DNA from: an uncultured Bacilli bacterium
GTDB taxonomy: Bacteria > Bacillota_I > Bacilli_A > RFN20 > CAG-826
Assembly (NCBI GenBank): GCA_934168325.1
Contig: CAKPNG010000052.1
Location: 1-8,429, forward strand
Reading direction: 5' to 3'
Length of the DNA: 8,429 nucleotides
Of this stretch, positions 7,083-8,429 are shown in pieces. A program made the position numbers and the translations under genes. A model generated the notes under the pieces. The model did no database searches. It had not been told where the DNA came from and worked only from the letters and a program-made list of their open reading frames with translations. Positions within the stretch are counted from its first letter, which is position 1; every line of letters starts with the position of its first letter.

Positions 7083-7732
7083 TTTATATTAAAAATTTTT
7101 TCTAGCATAAATTTTAAATTTAATACGGTTTTTGCAGTGTTTTTGTTATAAATAGAGAGATTTTCAGTTCTAATAGTCTTATCATAATTAACACTAATAA
7201 TATCAATATTAGCTTCATTACAAGCTTTTATATCGTTAATACTATCTCCAACATAAACAACTTCATCATTACTATAATTATTATATAATAATAATTTATT
7301 AATATTACTAGCTTTATTCATAGCAATTTTACTACCTACATAATATGGCTTATTAAATAAATTAACTATCTTTAAAGCTTCTAATGAATATTCTAAAGTT
7401 TCAATACATCTACCAGTTAATATATATAAAGGTATATTGTTATTATTTAAAAAAATTAATAAATCTTTTAATCCTGGGATTAAAGTAGGCATCATTTCAT
7501 TAGAATATTTTTTATATAAATCTAAAAAATAATTAAAAGCTTCTTTCGTATATTTATCTTTTAATAATTTCATTAAAATACCTTCTTCATCAGCTCCATA
7601 TTTAGATAAAATATCTTCTTCAGTGAAGGATTTATTTAAAAATTTAATACATGTTTCATTCAATGAACGATAAATTAATGGAAAACTATGGACTAATGTA
7701 CCATCAAAATCAAAAATAATAGCTTTTTTCAT
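7079..7732 (-). CDS. HAD-superfamily phosphatase (phosphoglycolate phosphatase/PpaX-like)
   Basis: This 217-residue cytoplasmic enzyme has the HAD motifs in order. Motif I is DFDGT with the nucleophile Asp8 and acid Asp10. Motif II is LTGR with Thr106, and motif III is probably Lys140, with Lys135 an alternative. Motif IV is VGDSINDI with Asp163 and Asp167 for Mg2+. Residues about 15-85 form an alpha-helical cap, so it belongs to HAD subfamily I with a C1 cap, like Gph, PpaX and beta-phosphoglucomutase. The substrate cannot be read from the sequence; phosphoglycolate or pyrophosphate are common for close relatives. The ATG is fixed, because motif I begins seven residues later and an in-frame TAA lies two codons upstream. 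No Shine-Dalgarno sequence precedes it, unlike every other gene here. Its stop overlaps the stop of the CNNM gene in a shared TTAA, and no terminator hairpin is seen near either end. Confidence 0.87.
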   Translation of the reverse strand: MKKAIIFDFDGTLVHSFPLIYRSLNETCIKFLNKSFTEEDILSKYGADEEGILMKLLKDKYTKEAFNYFLDLYKKYSNEMMPTLIPGLKDLLIFLNNNNIPLYILTGRCIETLEYSLEALKIVNLFNKPYYVGSKIAMNKASNINKLLLYNNYSNDEVVYVGDSINDIKACNEANIDIISVNYDKTIRTENLSIYNKNTAKTVLNLKFMLEKIFNIN

Positions 7733-7741
7733 ATATTATTT

Positions 7742-7769
7742 ATTTTAATCTATAACTCTTAAAAATAAA
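7742..7769 (-). promoter_or_regulatory. Tentative promoter of the HAD phosphatase gene
   Basis: On the minus strand, TAAAAT (complement of 7742-7747) lies 16 bases downstream of TTTATT (complement of 7764-7769). This would start transcription around 7735, almost at the ATG (7732), giving a leaderless message, in line with the missing ribosome site. Another candidate -10, TATAGA (complement of 7749-7754), would leave a leader of about ten bases, still without a ribosome site. The AT-rich context makes both weak. Confidence 0.28.
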
Positions 7770-7789
7770 TTAAAAAATTTTTAAAAAAA

Positions 7790-7816
7790 TTAGCACTTAC
7801 CTATTGACAGTGCTAA
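7790..7816 (+). promoter_or_regulatory. CIRCE operator 1 (HrcA site)
   Basis: TTAGCACTT (7790-7798), nine bases, then CAGTGCTAA (7808-7816). This matches the CIRCE layout of nine-base arms with a nine-base spacer; the arms are complementary at eight of nine positions. It overlaps the -35 box TTGACA (7804-7809) of the hsp20 promoter, so bound HrcA would block RNA polymerase. Confidence 0.92.
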
Positions 7817-7831
7817 AAACGAGGCTATAAT
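7804..7831 (+). promoter_or_regulatory. Near-consensus sigma-A promoter of hsp20
   Basis: TTGACA (7804-7809) and TATAAT (7826-7831) are both perfect and are 16 bases apart. The expected start is near 7838, inside CIRCE 2. A run of A and T tracts (7772-7789) lies upstream and could act as an UP element. Such a strong promoter needs repression under normal conditions, which the two flanking CIRCE sites would provide. Confidence 0.93.
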
Positions 7832-7835
7832 ATAG

Positions 7836-7862
7836 TTAGCACTTGAAGAAATAGAGTGCTAA
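7836..7862 (+). promoter_or_regulatory. CIRCE operator 2 (HrcA site)
   Basis: TTAGCACTT (7836-7844), nine bases, then GAGTGCTAA (7854-7862). The right arm is the exact CIRCE consensus; the left arm differs only in its last base, the same variant as in CIRCE 1. It covers the predicted transcription start and lies in the 5' leader. Its centre is 46 bases from that of CIRCE 1. Confidence 0.95.
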
Positions 7863-7876
7863 ATAAAGTACTTAAT

Positions 7877-7882
7877 AGGAGG
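7877..7882 (+). promoter_or_regulatory. Ribosome binding site that sets the hsp20 start
   Basis: A perfect AGGAGG ends eight bases before the ATG at 7891. An in-frame TTG at 7885 is only two bases from it and therefore too close to be used, so the ATG is taken as the start. Confidence 0.92.
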
Positions 7883-7890
7883 TATTGATT

Positions 7891-8304
7891 ATGACAAATA
7901 ATAAGAAAAATGAATTAGGATTTTATGAGGATCCAATATTTGGAGATTTCTTTGCACCTGTATTTAGACATGGCAATGAAAATATGATGAAAACTGATAT
8001 TAAAGAAAACGAAACTAACTATGAGTTCGCTGTCGATTTACCAGGAGTCAAAAAAGAAAATATCTCTTTGGATATAGAAGATGGATATTTAACTATCGCA
8101 TATCATGAAGAACATAATGATGAAGAGAAAAATCATGGCAAATTTATTAGAAAAGAAAGATACTATGGTAGCCAATCTCGTAGTTTCTATGTAGGTGATA
8201 TTGATTCAAGTAAAGTTGATGCATCATATGATAATGGTGTATTAAAGATCTTCGTTCCTAAAGAACAAATCGCTAAAAAATCTAATAAGATAGCTGTTAA
8301 ATAA
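7891..8304 (+). CDS. Small heat-shock protein, Hsp20/alpha-crystallin family
   Basis: This 137-residue cytoplasmic chaperone would bind unfolding proteins and hold them for refolding by ATP-dependent chaperones. The alpha-crystallin domain spans about 33-125: it opens with KTDIKENETNYEFAVDLPGV (34-53), holds DIEDGYLTIAY (61-71) and closes with the family hallmark GVLKIFVPK (116-124). A short C-terminal tail carries IAV (134-136), the I-x-I/V motif that docks neighbouring dimers in the oligomer. The N-terminal arm (1-32) is short and includes Phe and Tyr residues, as is common in bacterial Hsp20. Length is normal for the family. It appears monocistronic: its own promoter with two CIRCE operators lies upstream and a strong terminator downstream. 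Expression should therefore be repressed by HrcA and rise on heat or protein-folding stress. The hrcA gene itself is not in this window. Confidence 0.95.
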   Translation: MTNNKKNELGFYEDPIFGDFFAPVFRHGNENMMKTDIKENETNYEFAVDLPGVKKENISLDIEDGYLTIAYHEEHNDEEKNHGKFIRKERYYGSQSRSFYVGDIDSSKVDASYDNGVLKIFVPKEQIAKKSNKIAVK

Positions 8305-8322
8305 TATAGATTTAATAGTTAC

Positions 8323-8353
8323 AAGGACCACCGTGAAGGTGGTCTTTCTTTTT
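8323..8353 (+). terminator. Intrinsic terminator of hsp20
   Basis: GACCACC (8326-8332) pairs with GGTGGTC (8338-8344) around the loop GTGAA, extended by a G-T and two A-T pairs. TTTCTTTTT follows (8345-8353). It begins 18 bases after the hsp20 stop. The GC-rich stem stands out in this AT-rich window. Confidence 0.95.
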
Positions 8354-8370
8354 AAGATTGTGTCCCTTTG

Positions 8371-8399
8371 TTGTAGGTCTCCCTAAAATTAAATACAAT
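8371..8399 (+). promoter_or_regulatory. Weak candidate promoter for a gene beyond the window
   Basis: TTGTAG (8371-8376) and TACAAT (8394-8399) are separated by 17 bases and lie just after the hsp20 terminator. The -10 matches consensus at five of six positions and the -35 at three. No coding start follows within the window, and nothing else is seen in 8354-8429. Confidence 0.3.
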
Positions 8400-8429
8400 T
8401 AAGTATTACTTCCGAAAACCATATTTGCA

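Noticed and set aside
7885..7890. TTG codon in frame two codons before the hsp20 ATG as an alternative start
   Set aside because: It lies only two bases after AGGAGG, whereas the ATG at 7891 has ideal spacing.
147..8304. Mycoplasma-type code with UGA read as tryptophan, suggested by the AT-richness
   Set aside because: Tryptophans are encoded by TGG and all genes are complete under the standard bacterial code.
8392..8407. AATAC...GTATT inverted repeat near the right edge
   Set aside because: The five-base AT-rich arms are expected by chance here and no T run follows.

Overview
This is a compact, AT-rich window with standard-code genes: every tryptophan I checked is TGG, no in-frame TGA is needed, and all gene stops are TAA or TAG. 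Strong AGGAGG ribosome sites, sigma-A-type promoters, CIRCE operators and a lipoprotein lipobox indicate a low-GC Bacillota bacterium. The ferredoxin/NAD(P) bifurcating pair at the left end suggests an anaerobe. The AT bias and Asn-rich surface lipoprotein would fit a gut Erysipelotrichia- or Mollicutes-related lineage, but that placement is inference.

Left region (1-2467): a promoter drives a two-gene operon coding for the small and large subunits of an NfnAB-type NADH-dependent ferredoxin:NADP+ oxidoreductase, a source of NADPH. It closes with a strong terminator that can act on both strands and also serves the gene converging on it.

Middle region (2527-4651): a 660-residue lipoprotein of unknown function on the minus strand, then a 142-bp divergent control region with back-to-back promoters.

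Right-middle region (4652-7732): two overlapping genes for CNNM/CorC-family membrane proteins (DUF21 membrane domain plus CBS pair). The two are paralogous but differ in which family motifs they keep, so they may form a heteromeric divalent-cation (Mg2+) transporter. They converge on a HAD-family phosphatase gene, and the two stop codons share the palindrome TTAA.

Right end (7733-8429): a small heat-shock protein (Hsp20) gene with a near-consensus promoter bracketed by two CIRCE operators, which implies repression by HrcA. It ends in a clear terminator. The last 76 bases hold only a weak candidate promoter pointing out of the window.

I see no mobile element, tRNA, rRNA, CRISPR array or phage gene, and nothing I would call a new multi-gene system. 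The best leads are the diverged CNNM pair, the orphan cysteine-containing lipoprotein, the double-CIRCE hsp20 promoter and the apparently leaderless phosphatase start.
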